Source: Castellaniella daejeonensis
GTDB taxonomy: Bacteria > Pseudomonadota > Gammaproteobacteria > Burkholderiales > Burkholderiaceae_B
Reading direction: 5' to 3'
NCBI RefSeq assembly: GCF_039523555.1
Contig: NZ_BAAAFN010000008.1
Span: forward strand, 148,490 to 212,489
DNA: 64,000 bases
Part shown: positions 51,801 to 59,888 of the stretch, piece by piece
How the letters are laid out: every line of letters starts with the position of its first letter
Numbering within the stretch: the first letter of the stretch is position 1
Position numbers and translations under genes: made by a program
The notes under the pieces: model-generated
The model's database searches: none
Told to the model about the DNA's origin: nothing
What the model saw: only the letters and a program-made list of their open reading frames with translations

Positions 51801-52301
51801 GGCCAGCAGTGGCTGGCGGGCGTCCTCGCCGAAGTGCGCGTGCGCATGACCCGGCGCGGCAAGATGCTGTATGCCCTGCTGGACGACGGCAGCGCCCAGA
51901 TCGAGGTCGCGATCTTCAACGAGCTGTACGAGCAGCACCGCCAGAGCCTGAAGGAAGACCGCCCCCTGGTGATTCTGGGGCGCGTCAGCCATGATGATTA
52001 TTCGGGCGGCCTGCGCGTCTCGGCCGACGATCTGTACGATCTGCAGCGCATTCGCGAAAGTCGCGCCCGCAGCCTGCGCTTGTCCGTGACGGATGAACTG
52101 GATCCCGGCCGCCTGGAAGACCTGCTGGCGCCCTGGCGTTCGGCCGAATCGGGCGTGCCGGTGGAATTGCGCCTGCGCGGCCCGCGCTTTTCCTGCCTGC
52201 TGCGACTGGGCGAGGACTGGCGCGTTCGCATGGACGAGGCCCTGATCGCGGATGCGCGGCAGTGGCTGTCCCATGACAATGTGGAGATCAACTACGGATG
52301 A
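48822..52301 (+). CDS. dnaE: DNA polymerase III subunit alpha
   Basis: DnaE is the catalytic subunit of the replicative polymerase; 1159 residues, normal for DnaE1. The N-terminal PHP domain (about 8-280) begins FVHLRSHSEFSVVDGIA. The family C polymerase core has GPGRGSGAGSLVAFSLG near 362 and PDFDVDFCQDNRERV near 402-416, with the two catalytic aspartates. A C-terminal OB-fold region (about 1000-1080) follows. Its stop overlaps the first glycosyltransferase gene by ATGA, so envelope genes are coupled to the replication polymerase. Confidence 0.97.
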   Translation: MTTSPDTPLFVHLRSHSEFSVVDGIARIPDLIDRAREFGQPAMAISDLANLFGWIKFYKAARKAGIKPIAGCDVWLHNPADEDKPFRILLLASCHAAYLDLCELLARAWTENSQRGRAEMRREWLSGKNGLIVLSGARGGDVGQALEAGREEEARRLARQWAADFPDSYFIELQRAGFDGDEAYVQSALRLAGDCGLPVVATHPIQFIAPSDFRAHEARVCIAEGELLGNPRRVRRFTPEQYMPDSADMARRFADVPSALENAVQIARRCNLTLTLGQPQLPLFPTPDGVSLDDYLVQLANEGLVRRMAQLYPDADERARRMPAYQERLDLECRTIISMGFPGYFLIVQDFINWGKSHGVPVGPGRGSGAGSLVAFSLGITDLDPLRYDLLFERFLNPERVSMPDFDVDFCQDNRERVIEYVKEKYGRDAVSQIATFGTLGAKAVVRDVGRVLEMPYSVCDRLSKMIPFNPADPWSLDRTLEHEPAFRELYDTDEEIRALIDLARPLEGLTRNIGMHAGGVLIAPGKLTDFCPLYCQPGSESSVVSQFDKDDVEAAGLVKFDFLGLRNLTILDWAVRYVREFNPDKRDFDLMSLPLDDQATYDLLSAANTTAVFQLESRGMKELLKSMRPNTFEDVVALLALFRPGPLESGMVVDFVNRKHGRAEVDYFHPDLEPVLKSTYGVIVYQEQVMLISQIIGGYSLGGADLLRRAMGKKKPEEMAKHRVIFQEGAAKKGYDPELAAHLFDLMEKFAGYGFNKSHSAAYALISYQTAWLKVYHPAEFLAATMLSDMDDTDKIQVFWRDALENGVAVLPPDVNASGYRFAPVADEHTAQGRPPRTIRYGLGGVKGTGQSAVEAIVAAREAGGPFTGLFDFCARVDRHAVNRRTIEALIRAGAFDSLEPNRAALLEALGSAIEAAEQAERNVNQVSLFDDDTDALVADEVARVPPWDLETHLTEEKTALGFYFSGHLFDAWRDEIRRVAPTPLARLAPSRGQQWLAGVLAEVRVRMTRRGKMLYALLDDGSAQIEVAIFNELYEQHRQSLKEDRPLVILGRVSHDDYSGGLRVSADDLYDLQRIRESRARSLRLSVTDELDPGRLEDLLAPWRSAESGVPVELRLRGPRFSCLLRLGEDWRVRMDEALIADARQWLSHDNVEINYG

Positions 52302-53395
52302 AGCCGCTGCGCATCCTGCATTCCGAAGCGGCGACCGGCTTTGGTGGCCAGGAAAACCGCATCTTCAAGGAAATGTGCGCCATGCGCGAGCATGGCCATC
52401 ACCTGGAGGCCGTTTGCCAGCCGCATGCGCGGCTCGCGCAGCGCCTGGCCGACGAAGGCTTCACCGTGCACACGATGCTGATGGACGGCCCGCGCAACTA
52501 CGCGCGCGGCGTGGTCCGGCTGCGCCGCATCCTGAAAGAGGGCCGCTTCGACGTGCTGAACACGCACAGCCGGCGCGATACGATGCTGGCGGGGGTGGCC
52601 GCGCGTCTGGCGGGCACGCCGCTGATCGTGCGCACGAGACACCTGGCCGTCAGGCCCGGCTCGCTGGTGTCCTACACGGGGGTGCCGCATTGCGTGACGA
52701 CGGTCAGCGAACACGTCCGCCGCCTGCTGCTGGAACGCGGCGCCGCACCGGAACGCGTGGCCACGGTCTATTCCCCGATTCCGTTGCCCGACCCTGTAGC
52801 ACACTCCACCCTGCGCGCCGAACTCGGCCTGCCTGCGGACGCCATCGTGGTCGGCTGCGTGTCCGTGATGCGGGAAAAGAAAGGGCACCGGGCCTTGATC
52901 GATGCCATGGCCGGCCTGCTGAAGCGCCCGGACGTTTTCCTGGTCCTGGTGGGCGACGGCTCTCCCACATTGGAAAACCTGCAGGCCTACGTGCGCACGC
53001 TCGGGTTGAGCGACAAAATCCTGTTCACGGGGCGCCGGTCCGACATTCCCAATGTGCTGGCGGGTTTCGACCTGTTTGCCTTGGCAACCGAACAGGAAGC
53101 CTCCGGCACGGTTTTTGTCGAGGCCGCAGCCGCCGGCCTGCCGGTGATCGGCACCGACGTGGGCGGCGTATCGGAAATGCTGCAGGACGGAGAGACCGGC
53201 CTGCTCGTGCCCCTGCACGATGCGGCTGCACTGACGGCGGCGCTCACGGCGCTGATCGAAGATCCGGAACGGCGCCGAGCGATGGGCCGGGCGGGAATGA
53301 GGGCGGTGCGCGAAGGCGATCGCTTCACCCTGGACGGGCTGGTGCGGCGTACGGAACAATGCTACGGGCAATGGTTGAAGGAGCGCGCCACATGA
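52298..53395 (+). CDS. Glycosyltransferase family 4 (first of cluster)
   Basis: A GT-B glycosyltransferase of 365 residues, probably acting in LPS core or surface glycan synthesis at the cytoplasmic face. The N-terminal domain begins LRILHSEAATGFGGQENRI. The donor-binding half has GCVSVMREKKGHRALIDAM near 190-208 and the EQEASGTVFVEAAAAGLPVI block near 270-290, the EX7E region of GT4. It overlaps the dnaE stop at one end and the first deacetylase at the other. The sugar is not readable from the sequence. Confidence 0.88.
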   Translation: MKPLRILHSEAATGFGGQENRIFKEMCAMREHGHHLEAVCQPHARLAQRLADEGFTVHTMLMDGPRNYARGVVRLRRILKEGRFDVLNTHSRRDTMLAGVAARLAGTPLIVRTRHLAVRPGSLVSYTGVPHCVTTVSEHVRRLLLERGAAPERVATVYSPIPLPDPVAHSTLRAELGLPADAIVVGCVSVMREKKGHRALIDAMAGLLKRPDVFLVLVGDGSPTLENLQAYVRTLGLSDKILFTGRRSDIPNVLAGFDLFALATEQEASGTVFVEAAAAGLPVIGTDVGGVSEMLQDGETGLLVPLHDAAALTAALTALIEDPERRRAMGRAGMRAVREGDRFTLDGLVRRTEQCYGQWLKERAT

Positions 53396-54234
53396 ACCGC
53401 AGCCGCACGGTCCCCGTGCTGATGTACCATCACGTCACGCCCGCGGGCGGGGACATCAATGTCACGCCGGAGCATTTCCGCGACCAGTTGGCCTGGTTGC
53501 GGGACCACGGCTATCGCAGCCTGACGTGCGATGAGTTCGCCGCGCATCTGGCGGGGGCCCCCGTGCCCTCGCGCTCCGTGCTGATCACCTTTGACGACGG
53601 CTATCTGGACAACTACGTGCACGCCTGGCCGCTGCTGCGCGAATATGGTTTCCATGCGGTGATTTTCCTGGTCACGTCCTGGATCGGGGACGGCCCTGCG
53701 CGGGCCTGCGCGGGCGAGGCCGAGGCATCGTTGCCGGAAACGCCCGACCATGCCGAATGCATGCGCCGTGTCGCGGCCGGGAATGCCGCCAGCATTGCCC
53801 TGCGCTGGTCGGAAGTCGAGCGGATGCGGGCCGGCGGAGTGTGCGAATTCCATAGCCATACGCATACCCATACTCGCTGGGACAAGCAGGACGGCGACAA
53901 GAACGCCCGCATGGCCGACGAGCTGGCCCAGTCGCGCGCCTGCCTGGCACGGCACCTGGGCGAGGTCTCCGACCACCTGTGCTGGCCGCAGGGGTATTTC
54001 GATGACGATTATGTCCGCATCGCCCTGGCGGCCGGTTTCCGTCATCTGTATACGACGCGTGCCTTCGGCCGCAACCGGCCCGGATCGGACCCGGCCTCGA
54101 TCTTCCGTTTCGCCGTGCGCAATACCTCGGGCGCCTCCGTCGGCCGGCGCATCCGCGTGGCGGCTCATCCGCTGTTCGGGCCGGTCTTCAACGCCTGGAA
54201 ACGATGGAAGCGCGGCCAGCGCTACGCAGGATGA
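53392..54234 (+). CDS. Polysaccharide deacetylase family protein (NodB/CE4) 1
   Basis: A predicted zinc-dependent N- or O-deacetylase of 280 residues. Motif 1 is LITFDDGYLDNY (about 62-73) with the catalytic Asp pair, and motif 2 is HSHTHTHT with the metal histidines. No signal peptide is present, so it likely acts in the cytoplasm on a lipid-linked or LPS precursor. ATG at 53392 follows GAAGGAG and overlaps the preceding transferase. It also overlaps the next GT2 gene by ATGA. To my recollection Bordetella LPS core clusters pair transferases with such a deacetylase. Confidence 0.88.
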   Translation: MNRSRTVPVLMYHHVTPAGGDINVTPEHFRDQLAWLRDHGYRSLTCDEFAAHLAGAPVPSRSVLITFDDGYLDNYVHAWPLLREYGFHAVIFLVTSWIGDGPARACAGEAEASLPETPDHAECMRRVAAGNAASIALRWSEVERMRAGGVCEFHSHTHTHTRWDKQDGDKNARMADELAQSRACLARHLGEVSDHLCWPQGYFDDDYVRIALAAGFRHLYTTRAFGRNRPGSDPASIFRFAVRNTSGASVGRRIRVAAHPLFGPVFNAWKRWKRGQRYAG

Positions 54235-54986
54235 AGCTTTCGGTCATCATCATCACCAAAAACGAGGCCGCGCACATCGGCGAATGCCTCGATTCCGTGG
54301 CCTTCGCGGACGAGATCGTGGTGCTGGATTCCGGCAGCACGGACGAGACCTGCTCGATCGCCCGGGCGCGGGGAGCGCGGGTGGAAGTCTCGCCGGACTG
54401 GCCTGGCTTCGGCCGGCAGAAGAACCGTGTCCTGGACCTGGCGACCGGCGACTGGGTGCTGTCCATCGATGCCGATGAGCGGGTGACCCCCGAGCTGGCG
54501 CGGGCGATCCGGCAGGCCGTCGAATCTCCTGGCGCGGATGCCTACCGCATTGCCCGGCTGTCGAATTTCTGCGGTCGCTGGATCCGCCACAGCGGCTGGT
54601 GGCCGGATTACGTGGTGCGCCTGTTCCGCCGCGGGGCGGGGCGCTTCACCGATGCGGCCGTGCATGAACGGGTCCAGGTCCAGGGGCGCACGGCCACACT
54701 GTCCGGGCATTTCCTGCACTACCCTTATGCCAGCCTGGAAGTGTTCGTCGACAAGATCAACCGCTATTCCACCGAGGCCGCGTACGGCGCCTTCGAGCGG
54801 GGGCGCCGGACTACGGCGCTGGGGCCGTTCGGCCATGGCGCCTGGACCTTCATCCGCCACTACGTCCTGCGGCGCGGTTTCCTGGATGGCTGGCAAGGCC
54901 TGGTGCTGGCCGGGATGGCGGCCACGGGCAGCTTTTATCGTTACGTGAAACTGTATTGGCTGGGGCGTCAATCCCGGCATTCCTGA
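54231..54986 (+). CDS. Glycosyltransferase family 2, WaaE/KdtX-like
   Basis: A GT-A fold glycosyltransferase of 251 residues. It begins MKLSVIIITKNEAAHIGECLDSV, with the metal-binding SIDADER block near 84-90. The NFCGRWIRHSGWWPDYVVRL segment near 114-133 and AAVHERVQV are hallmarks of the WaaE/KdtX branch, which adds glucose to the LPS inner core in enterobacteria. It is therefore probably an LPS core transferase. It is coupled to the deacetylase upstream and followed 4 bases later by a GT4 gene. Confidence 0.88.
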   Translation: MKLSVIIITKNEAAHIGECLDSVAFADEIVVLDSGSTDETCSIARARGARVEVSPDWPGFGRQKNRVLDLATGDWVLSIDADERVTPELARAIRQAVESPGADAYRIARLSNFCGRWIRHSGWWPDYVVRLFRRGAGRFTDAAVHERVQVQGRTATLSGHFLHYPYASLEVFVDKINRYSTEAAYGAFERGRRTTALGPFGHGAWTFIRHYVLRRGFLDGWQGLVLAGMAATGSFYRYVKLYWLGRQSRHS

Positions 54987-54990
54987 GGGC

Positions 54991-56112
54991 ATGAGGATTC
55001 TCTACACCAATTTCCATCCGCGAAATGGCGGTGGTCATGCGACGTACGTCGCCAATCTGGCCCGTTCCTTCCAGGGCGAACACCAAGTCACTGTGACGAC
55101 TCCGAGCACCAGCCGCCTGTTCGCCCAAGCGAGCCGGATCCCCGGCGTGCGCTGCGTGGATGCTTCATTCAGCACGCGTCCGGGGCCGATGCTGGCCGAA
55201 GTCATCCGCTTGCGTCGCCTGCTGCGCGAAGGCGCCTACGACCTGGTCCACGTGAACGGATCGGCCGACCATCGCCAGGCCATGCTGGCTCGCCTGGGGT
55301 TGCGCCGCCCGCCGCGCATCGTCTGGACCAAGCACAACACCATGCCGGTGCGGGGCTTCGGCCACTGGCTGCGGGCCTGTCTCGGCACGGATGGGGCGAT
55401 CGGGGTATGCGATCACGTGAGCGGCCTGCTGCGTGACTCCCATTATCGGGGGCTCCCGGTCCATACCGTCCGCCTGGGGGTGGACACGGATCACTTCCGG
55501 CCGGCCGTGCCCGATGAATCCAGGCAGGCGCGGATGGAGCTGCTGGGTGAAATCCCGGTGGGAACGCTGGTGCTGGGCAGCGTGGGCGGAACGGACCGGG
55601 CCAAGGGCTGGATGACGCTCGTGCAGGCGCTGGCGCGCTTGCCTCAGTCGGACCGCGACAGGTTCCGCCTGCTGGTGGCGGGCGACCCACCCAGGGGCAC
55701 CCTGCGTCAGGAAGTCGAAGCGCTGGGCATGGCGCCCTGGACCGTATTTCCCGGCCTGGTGGCCGACCCCCGCCGCGTCCTGGCGGCCAGCGACGTCGGT
55801 TTCGTGGTGTCGTTCCAGGAGGCCGGTTCTTACGCGGCCTGCGAATCCCTGGCAATGGGCTTGCCGACGCTGGTGTCGGATGCCGGCGGCCTTCCCGAGC
55901 TGGTGCGCCACGGCATCGACGGCTGGATCCTTCCCGCCGGCAATGTGGATGCAGCCGAATCGTGGCTGCGGGACCGGTTGATGAATCCCCTGTCGGCCGA
56001 CATGCCGGCAGCGGCCCGGGCCCGCGCGCTGGATTGCTTTTCCATGCCGGTCTTCGCGGAGAAGACACTGGCGTTCTACCGGCGGGTCTGCGCGCGGGGC
56101 CAGCCGATATAA
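54991..56112 (+). CDS. Glycosyltransferase family 4 (second of cluster)
   Basis: A GT-B glycosyltransferase of 373 residues. The N-terminal glycine-rich loop is HPRNGGGHATYVANLARSF. The C-terminal half has GSVGGTDRAKGWMTLVQAL near 199-217, and a modified EX7E segment, SFQEAGSYAACESLAMGLPTL. The acceptor and donor cannot be told. The following deacetylase starts 7 bases after its stop, and its -10 hexamer lies over this stop codon. Confidence 0.87.
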   Translation: MRILYTNFHPRNGGGHATYVANLARSFQGEHQVTVTTPSTSRLFAQASRIPGVRCVDASFSTRPGPMLAEVIRLRRLLREGAYDLVHVNGSADHRQAMLARLGLRRPPRIVWTKHNTMPVRGFGHWLRACLGTDGAIGVCDHVSGLLRDSHYRGLPVHTVRLGVDTDHFRPAVPDESRQARMELLGEIPVGTLVLGSVGGTDRAKGWMTLVQALARLPQSDRDRFRLLVAGDPPRGTLRQEVEALGMAPWTVFPGLVADPRRVLAASDVGFVVSFQEAGSYAACESLAMGLPTLVSDAGGLPELVRHGIDGWILPAGNVDAAESWLRDRLMNPLSADMPAAARARALDCFSMPVFAEKTLAFYRRVCARGQPI

Positions 56113-56113
56113 T
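56108..56113 (+). promoter_or_regulatory. Consensus -10 box directly before deacetylase 2, possible leaderless start
   Basis: A perfect TATAAT overlaps the stop of the preceding transferase and ends 6 bases before the ATG at 56120. It would place the transcription start at the A of that ATG. The spacing is identical to that before dnaE. Confidence 0.45.
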
Positions 56114-56119
56114 CCGTCC

Positions 56120-56863
56120 ATGATCCCTATCCTCATGTACCATCAGATCGGGGAACCCGGGCCGCGCGGTACGCCCTACCGGGGGCTTACCGTGCATCCG
56201 CGGGATTTCCGCCGCCAGATGCTGTGGCTCCGGCGCCTGGGCTACCGGGGGCTGTCGATGGCCAGGCTCGGGCCTTACCTGCGTGGGGAAAAGCACGGCA
56301 AGGTCGTCGGCATCACCTTCGACGACGGCTATGCCAATGTGCTGGAAAATGCGGTGCCGGTGCTCGAGGAATGCGGATTCGAGGCCACCAATTATTTTGT
56401 CGCCCGCCAGTTGGGGGGCAGCAATGTCTGGGATGCCGACGAGGGCGTGCCGCCATCGCCGCTGATGGATGCCGCCGGGGTGCGGGCCTGGGCGGCCGCC
56501 GGCCACGAGGTCGGCTCGCATACCCTGAACCATCCTGTCCTGCCGCGGATCTCGCCGGAACTGGCCGTCAACGAAATCCGCGATTCGCGCGATGCGCTGG
56601 AACAGATCGCCGGCGTGCCGGTAAAAGCCTTCTGCTACCCCTACGGCAAGTTCACGCCCGCGCTGGCGGATATCGTCCGCGAAGCCGGCTATGACAGCGC
56701 CACCACCACGGCGCGCGGCCTGGCGCGCCGGGACGACGATCCCTATGCGTTGCCGCGCGTGGCGGTCGTGCGGTCGACCCATCTTGTCCGTTTCCTGCAG
56801 AAATGCATGACGCAACTCGAAGACAGGCGCCGCCGCAAGGCCGAGGCCTCCGCGCATGGCTGA
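56120..56863 (+). CDS. Polysaccharide deacetylase family protein (NodB/CE4) 2
   Basis: The second CE4-type deacetylase in this cluster, 247 residues and clearly different in sequence from the first. Motif 1 is GITFDDGYANVLE near 64-76, motif 2 GSHTLNHP near 132-139, and motif 3 is CYPYGKFTPALAD. It lacks a signal peptide. The N terminus MIPILMYHQIG aligns with MYHHV in the first enzyme. Its last 8 bases overlap the next transferase. Both deacetylases being interleaved with transferases suggests two separate deacetylation steps. Confidence 0.87.
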   Translation: MIPILMYHQIGEPGPRGTPYRGLTVHPRDFRRQMLWLRRLGYRGLSMARLGPYLRGEKHGKVVGITFDDGYANVLENAVPVLEECGFEATNYFVARQLGGSNVWDADEGVPPSPLMDAAGVRAWAAAGHEVGSHTLNHPVLPRISPELAVNEIRDSRDALEQIAGVPVKAFCYPYGKFTPALADIVREAGYDSATTTARGLARRDDDPYALPRVAVVRSTHLVRFLQKCMTQLEDRRRRKAEASAHG

Positions 56864-58010
56864 ATCTCCGCTCTCCATCGCTTTCGTCGTCGATCGTTTC
56901 GGCAACCGTTATGGCGGGGCAGAAGCCTATGGTGTCGCGCTGATGCGGGAGCTGGCTGCCGCAGGCCATCGGATCACGGTCTTCGCCCGCGAATACGATC
57001 CCGCCTGCGACCTGCAGCTGCCGTTCCGGCCGATTGTGGTCGGCAGACGCTGGCCCAGCTGGATCCGGGTCTGGCTGTTCGCTCGGCGTGCGGCGAGCGC
57101 CACGCGCAAGGGCTATGACATCGTGCATTCCCACATGAATGGCTGGTGCGGCGATGTAGAGGTCGTGCACGTCACGCCGGTGCGCTACCGCTGGCGGGTG
57201 CAGCCCATGCCGGGCCTCAAGCGCTGGCTGTCGCGCCTCAGTCCCCGGGTCCGGACGTACCTGGGCCTGGAGGCCCGGCGCATGGCGCCGCGCCCGGGCC
57301 ACAGGATCGTGGCGGTCTCGCAACTGATCGCTCACCAGCTGGCGCAGGCCTACGGCCCCGAGCTGGCCGCCCCCGTGATTGCGCCTGGCGTGGCGCAGGC
57401 CGAGCCGGTCACGCCAGAGCAGCGCCGCCTGATAAGGGCCGAGCTGGGTTTGCCGGCCGACGGCACGCTGTGTCTGCTGGTGGCCCGCAATCCGATGCGC
57501 AAGGGGTTGCCCACCGTTCTCCAGGCGCTGGCCAGCCTGCCCGAGGATGTACGGCTGCTGGTGGTGGGGGCCAACGCGGCCTCGCGCGAGAGCGTGGCCC
57601 GCGCTCCGGAATCGGTGCGTGCCCGGGTGCATCTGGTGGCGGAAACATCCCAGGTCGTGCCGTATTACCAGGCCGCCGATCTATACGTGCATCCCACCCT
57701 GAACGACAGCTTCGGCATGGCGCCCCTGGAAGCCATGTCCTTCGGGTTGCCGGTCATCCTGAGTCCCGCCCCCTGGTGCGGTTTCGCCCAGTACGTCCAG
57801 CCGGATGCCGAGGCCCTGGTCCTCAGCCACCCCGAGCAGGCGGATGAATTGGCGCAGGCGATCGAAAGGGTGCGCACGGACGCGGATCTGCGCGAGCGGC
57901 TGCGATCCGGGGCGATGGACGTGTCGGCCCGCCATGCCTGGCCCGAAGTGGCCCGCCGCTATTTGCAGTTGTACGCCGACATCCTGCTGGAACGCGGCGC
58001 TGCATCCTGA
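56856..58010 (+). CDS. Glycosyltransferase family 4 (third of cluster)
   Basis: A GT-B glycosyltransferase of 384 residues, similar in layout to WaaG-type core transferases. The N-terminal SIAFVVDRFGNRYGGAEAYG loop is followed by VHSHMNGWCGDVEVVHVTP. The donor half has LCLLVARNPMRKGLPTVLQAL near 205-225 and NDSFGMAPLEAMSFGLPVI near 285-303 with the GT4 EX7E motif. It closes the six-gene run after dnaE and converges on ydcF. Confidence 0.87.
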   Translation: MAESPLSIAFVVDRFGNRYGGAEAYGVALMRELAAAGHRITVFAREYDPACDLQLPFRPIVVGRRWPSWIRVWLFARRAASATRKGYDIVHSHMNGWCGDVEVVHVTPVRYRWRVQPMPGLKRWLSRLSPRVRTYLGLEARRMAPRPGHRIVAVSQLIAHQLAQAYGPELAAPVIAPGVAQAEPVTPEQRRLIRAELGLPADGTLCLLVARNPMRKGLPTVLQALASLPEDVRLLVVGANAASRESVARAPESVRARVHLVAETSQVVPYYQAADLYVHPTLNDSFGMAPLEAMSFGLPVILSPAPWCGFAQYVQPDAEALVLSHPEQADELAQAIERVRTDADLRERLRSGAMDVSARHAWPEVARRYLQLYADILLERGAAS

Positions 58011-58015
58011 AAAGC

Positions 58016-58030
58016 CCGGACCCCGTCCGG
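58016..58030. terminator. Small GC hairpin between the last transferase and ydcF
   Basis: CCGGAC and GTCCGG form a 6-bp stem with a CCC loop just after the transferase stop. A second short GC stem lies at about 58034-58047. Neither has a T-tract. The region lies between two convergent genes, so a 3'-end role is possible. Confidence 0.3.
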
Positions 58031-58063
58031 TGCGCGGTGCCCCGCGGCCGGCGGAAGGTGGAT

Positions 58064-58828
58064 TCAGGCCCAGCCGCGGGCCCAGTAGACCAGCAGGCCC
58101 AGATATTCCTTGATGATCGACCGGCTGGCATTGAGCGTGTGCAGATCGGGCAGCCAGAATGAGAAATCGGGGTCTTCCGGGACCACGATCTGGGGCGGGG
58201 AAGGCGCTGCGATCGGATCCAGGCCCTGGTTCTGGAAGCTGGCCATGGAACGAGGCATGTGCAAGGCGGACGTCACCAGCAGGAACCGGTCGATGCCCCG
58301 GTCACGCAGCAGCCGGGCCGTGAAGACCGCGTTCTCGCGTGTGGTGTCGCTCTGGTTTTCCTTCACGATGGCCTGGGCGGGCACCCCGTCGCGCTCCAGG
58401 GCCGCCGCCATCATCGATGCCTCGCTCAGCCCGCCATCGAGCGCTGCGCCTGAAACGACCACCAGGGGTGCGCGGCCGGCCGCGTACAGCTGCGCCGCCG
58501 TATCGGTGCGCAGGATCGCGGTGTCGCGGTCATAGGGTTCGAACCAGTTGCGCCGGCCGCTGGCGGTATTGCCTCCCAGGACGACGATCGCCTGGGCCGT
58601 CGGCATCATGTCCGCCGGTGCGTAGGGGTAGCGCTGCTCCAGCAGGCCGCCCGCCCACAGCGAGGACGTCGGCAGGGACCAGAACAGCACCCACGACAGG
58701 GCGCCGACCGCCAGGGCGCCGGCTGTTTTGCGCCAGCGCAGGATGAACAGGATCAGGGCCAGCACCAGCAGGGTGACCGACAGGTTCAGGGGAATCAACA
58801 GGTTGCCGAGAAAAGCTGTGATCGTCAT
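58064..58828 (-). CDS. YdcF/SanA/ElyC family protein (DUF218)
   Basis: A membrane-anchored DUF218 protein of 254 residues, related to ElyC and SanA, which act in envelope maintenance. Two hydrophobic segments span about 12-55. The DUF218 domain runs from AIVVLGGNTASGRRN near 85 to SALHMPRSMASFQNQGL near 195, with NQSDTTRENAVF as the central conserved block. Its start overlaps the GT9 stop by ATGA. The function in this organism is not known; the neighbours suggest LPS or glycan precursor handling. Confidence 0.85.
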   Translation of the reverse strand: MTITAFLGNLLIPLNLSVTLLVLALILFILRWRKTAGALAVGALSWVLFWSLPTSSLWAGGLLEQRYPYAPADMMPTAQAIVVLGGNTASGRRNWFEPYDRDTAILRTDTAAQLYAAGRAPLVVVSGAALDGGLSEASMMAAALERDGVPAQAIVKENQSDTTRENAVFTARLLRDRGIDRFLLVTSALHMPRSMASFQNQGLDPIAAPSPPQIVVPEDPDFSFWLPDLHTLNASRSIIKEYLGLLVYWARGWA

Positions 58829-59802
58829 GCGTCGGGCGGCGTGTCGAGAAGGTTCAGCGCGGTGGACAGGACTTCGGGGGCGGGGGGCCAGGCGTCCATG
58901 CGGCCCATGCGCACAGCCCGGTTGGACCAGGGACCGGTGCGGGCGGGGTCGGTGACGCCGAACAGCGTGATCTGCCGGGCCTGGGCGGCGGCGCCCAGGT
59001 GGGAAACCCCGGAGTCGTTGCAGATCACCAATGCCGCCCGCCGTGCGAGGGCGGCGAAAGCGCCCAGGCCCAGTGGAGGCAGCAGCAGCGCGGTGGGCGC
59101 GGCTTCACGTGCCGCCTGGCGCTCGGCTTCGGGAGGCGCCATGACGACCGTCAGTCCATGTGCCTGCAGAGAACGGGTCAGGCTGTCGAATCCCGGCCAG
59201 ACCTTGACGCGGCCCTTGTGCAGGCCCGTGGCCGTGGGGGCTATCAGCACGTAACCGCCGCTGGCCAATCCCGCCTGCGCCAGGACCCGGGTTGCCTCGT
59301 CTTCGTGGGCGACGGCCGATCGCCAGCGCAGTTCTTCCGCGGGTTGGGCGGGAGGCAGTGGCAGGCGCCATTGCGTCAGCGCATGGCGGGTCAAGAGGTA
59401 CCAGGACTGCACCGCGTGCAAGGGGCCGGCCGGCTTGGCGCAGGGCCAGCGCAGGATCAGGCTGCGGCCGTCGTCGCGGTAGCCGCAGCAGGGAATGCCC
59501 GCGAAGCGGAACACCAGCGCACTGGAAAGGGAATCGGGCAGCAGCAGGCCCAGGGGCCGTCCGATCTGCGCCTGCCGGCGGGCATTGCGCACGGCGGCGC
59601 GGTCGGCGCGCCACGAGCCCCGCATGGGGATGAATCCCGCCAGCGGATAGGCGGCCAGCAGGTCCTGCGCCCAGGGTCGGGCGCAGACCACGACGGGCAG
59701 GCCGGTATCCAGCAGGGCTTCCAGGCTGGGCAGGCTCATGCAGACGTCGCCGACCCAGTTGGGCAGGCGGACGTACAGGGCGGTGCTGGGGGAGGGTGTC
59801 AA
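58825..59802 (-). CDS. Glycosyltransferase family 9, heptosyltransferase-type
   Basis: A GT9 transferase of 325 residues, similar to ADP-heptose:LPS heptosyltransferases that build the inner core. The N terminus YVRLPNWVGDVCMSLPSLEAL and the C-terminal block VICNDSGVSHLGAAAQ with FGVTDPARTGP are typical. The start is TTG at 59802, supported by AGGAG eight bases upstream; no ATG is nearby. It is divergent from msbA across 86 bases. Which heptose residue it adds is not clear. Confidence 0.88.
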   Translation of the reverse strand: MTPSPSTALYVRLPNWVGDVCMSLPSLEALLDTGLPVVVCARPWAQDLLAAYPLAGFIPMRGSWRADRAAVRNARRQAQIGRPLGLLLPDSLSSALVFRFAGIPCCGYRDDGRSLILRWPCAKPAGPLHAVQSWYLLTRHALTQWRLPLPPAQPAEELRWRSAVAHEDEATRVLAQAGLASGGYVLIAPTATGLHKGRVKVWPGFDSLTRSLQAHGLTVVMAPPEAERQAAREAAPTALLLPPLGLGAFAALARRAALVICNDSGVSHLGAAAQARQITLFGVTDPARTGPWSNRAVRMGRMDAWPPAPEVLSTALNLLDTPPDA

Positions 59803-59847
59803 CGCGGCGGCTCCTGCATCGATCGCGGTCCGAAGGCGCGAACGGGC

Positions 59848-59853
59848 TAAAAT
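59848..59853 (+). promoter_or_regulatory. Possible -10 box of msbA
   Basis: TAAAAT, five of six consensus positions, lies 35 bases before the msbA GTG in the 86-base gap divergent from the GT9 gene. TATATA at 59869-59874 is a weaker alternative. No clear -35 is seen. Confidence 0.3.
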
Positions 59854-59888
59854 GCGTGGTTCCCAAAGTATATAAGAGAGCGTGCCGG

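Noticed and set aside
43449..52274. A single open frame of 2941 codons on the minus strand
   Set aside because: Only its last 451 codons are argA. The rest lies exactly opposite hrpA and dnaE, has a His/Gln/Arg/Ala-rich composition typical of GC-rich antisense frames, and shows no domain.
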